From Lingula anatina (lineage: Eukaryota; Brachiopoda; Lingulata; Lingulida; Lingulidae): a DNA stretch of 64,000 nucleotides. The stretch is from the NCBI RefSeq assembly GCF_001039355.2, contig NW_019775567.1:1-64000 (forward strand). The letters are read 5' to 3'. Both the position numbers and the translations under genes were made by a program. A model generated the notes under the pieces. That model had not been told where the DNA came from. It saw only the letters and a list, made by a program, of their open reading frames with translations, and ran no database searches. Positions within the stretch are counted from its first letter, which is position 1. Every line of letters starts with the position of its first letter. Below are positions 62,762-64,000 of the stretch, piece after piece.

Positions 62762-64000
62762 CCTTGTCTTACGAGTGTGTGTATAGTTGGGTTATTCCTT
62801 TGCTGTGTCCTCTCAATTCCTCTCTCTTATGACATGGCTCCTACGAGTTATTTTTTTATCAGCTAGATTCCAAGTAGAAACTAAATTACTCAGCTTTTTT
62901 TGCTGTGGAGAAATCAGTAACAAATCCGACAGTGCTGCTCTTTGACGTTGAAATGCTTGCTCTGCTGCGTTTACTTCTTTCACTCCCGCGGTAGTAGTAA
63001 CTGAAAGTCTGCAGTTAATATGTAGTTGCTGAGGCAGAATTTAACCAGATATTTTTTTCAAGACCTGAAAATTATTCCAATCTGCGTTGAAAATTAATCA
63101 ACTCCACAAACAAGGCTGCATGCTACTCCAGTAGCTAGAGTGCACTAAAGTGCAAGTCCACTAGTTTATAAATTTCAATATCAGTAGCATCACTGGACTG
63201 TACACAGAAAGAAGAAGAGCAGTATTTAAAATCTTAAAAATCCCTTTCAATCAAACCATCAATACAATGGCATCACTATGGCCTCAAAAGCGTCCCCAGC
63301 AGAAGCCACTCTGACTTCGGAATCTGTACACCTAACAGCCTCCAACTCCAACCACCTCCTCTTTTAGGAAAATAAGTCTTCCTCAACTCCTCAAAACTAT
63401 TTCAACCACGTTGAAGTTTATTTGCTCCCAGTGTGAAAAGCTGTGCGTAAGGAGAGATAACGCTGGCCAAACCAACATGAAAACAGCCGTATCAGGACTG
63501 GCAGTGGACAGGGGAGGGAGGCTTGGGGCTAAGACACATGAAGGTCCACGACTCTCCCAGACTGGTGACGACTGTATCAGGGATAAACCACCGCAGCAAC
63601 TCCTGCTTCGTCACTGGGCTGCATGCCTCACTGACACCAATAGAGTCCTAGTCCCCAGTGCAGGGGAAATACTTCTGTTGCTGAGCTCTATGTCAAGCCT
63701 GTGACGGGTTATTAACGTCTCCTTTAGTTTATTAACACAGGTGAGTTAAATGGTTAAACTTTTGTTCCTTTTTTTCTTGTTTTTAAATCTTCAGTTAAAA
63801 ACACCAAACTCCTTTCTCCCTTTTAGTCTTGGCAACTTTTACACCTCCTCCCGTTGAGATAATCAAATCACAATCAATTTCTCATTCTTTTCTCTCTATC
63901 TTCTCTTAATGTTATCCACGGAAGCTTCATTAAAACTCTCCCCTATGTAACCTCCTGTGCATGCTGCTGTACCAAACCACACAGTGAATTTCCCAGCAGG
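62762..64000. other. Right-hand flank, no supported gene
   Basis: Contains the possible promoter/leader listed at 62800-63200. Bases 63411-63704 are richer in GC and hold a 97-codon plus-strand open frame with no recognised domain; this is as likely a promoter-proximal or untranslated region as a gene. The final 280 bases are T-rich with nothing recognised. Confidence 0.5.
62800..63200 (-). promoter_or_regulatory. Possible promoter and 5' leader on the minus strand
   Basis: Minus-strand sequence with a TATA-like TTTATAAAC around 63160, followed by GC-richer sequence including ACCGCGGG near 62990 and a run of about 72 open codons without ATG (roughly 62808-63040; it contains EQAFQRQRAALSDLLLISPQ). 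The open stretch ends at a TGA about 50 bases before the MDFIILK start codon, in a different frame. It could be a 5' leader, a small exon of its own behind the CAG acceptor-like sites near 63025, or chance. No initiator element was identified. Confidence 0.2.

Noticed and set aside
63411-63704. 97-codon plus-strand open frame in GC-richer sequence
   Set aside because: No domain, no splice sites, and the GC-richness itself lengthens open frames; kept only as part of the right-flank description.
1-64000. tRNA, rRNA, conserved miRNA, CRISPR array or prokaryotic operon
   Set aside because: No T-loop/acceptor pair typical of tRNA, no rRNA-like sequence, no well-known bilaterian miRNA recognised by eye, and no regularly spaced repeats with unique spacers; the 28-bp minisatellite has no spacers.

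Overview
This window looks like intronic DNA from an animal genome, most likely a marine invertebrate. It is AT-rich and very repeat-rich (GA, CT, GT and CA microsatellites, long poly-C runs, small inverted-repeat transposons), and it has no long open reading frames. Coding sequence appears only as short exons with clean GT/AG splice sites. A lophotrochozoan such as a mollusc would fit, but the sequence alone cannot fix the phylum. No prokaryotic operon, rRNA, tRNA or CRISPR array was seen.

The one gene I can name confidently is on the minus strand: a homologue of vertebrate PDZRN3/PDZRN4 (LNX3/LNX4 family). Two consecutive exons are present. The upstream exon (13768-14048) encodes the second half of PDZ domain 1, a Ser/Asn-rich linker and the family's GTQTD motif. 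The downstream exon (1240-1378) encodes the acidic linker that leads into PDZ domain 2. Their phases match exactly across a 12.4 kb intron. PDZ2 and the C-terminal part must lie to the left of base 1. The RING, TRAF-type zinc finger and first half of PDZ1 were not found in the 50 kb to the right.

Two short ATG exons to the right, at 25418-25507 (30 codons, full consensus donor) and 62741-62761 (7 codons), end in the phase needed to splice onto the PDZ exon. They are candidate alternative first exons for RING-less isoforms, a transcript type known for vertebrate PDZRN3/4. Both are inferences.

The rest is introns or intergenic DNA. It holds a near-perfect 245-bp palindromic transposon with TTA target duplication (55076-55320); a 553-bp element with about 45-bp terminal inverted repeats and a second repeat nested inside (60204-60756); a family of small elements with GGCCCGTAGCC-type ends and internal poly-C, in at least four copies; one degenerate element with CAGGGG ends; several tandem repeats; and a few clusters of homeodomain-type sites that could be enhancers. 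A few plus-strand and minus-strand exon-like segments are listed at low confidence.
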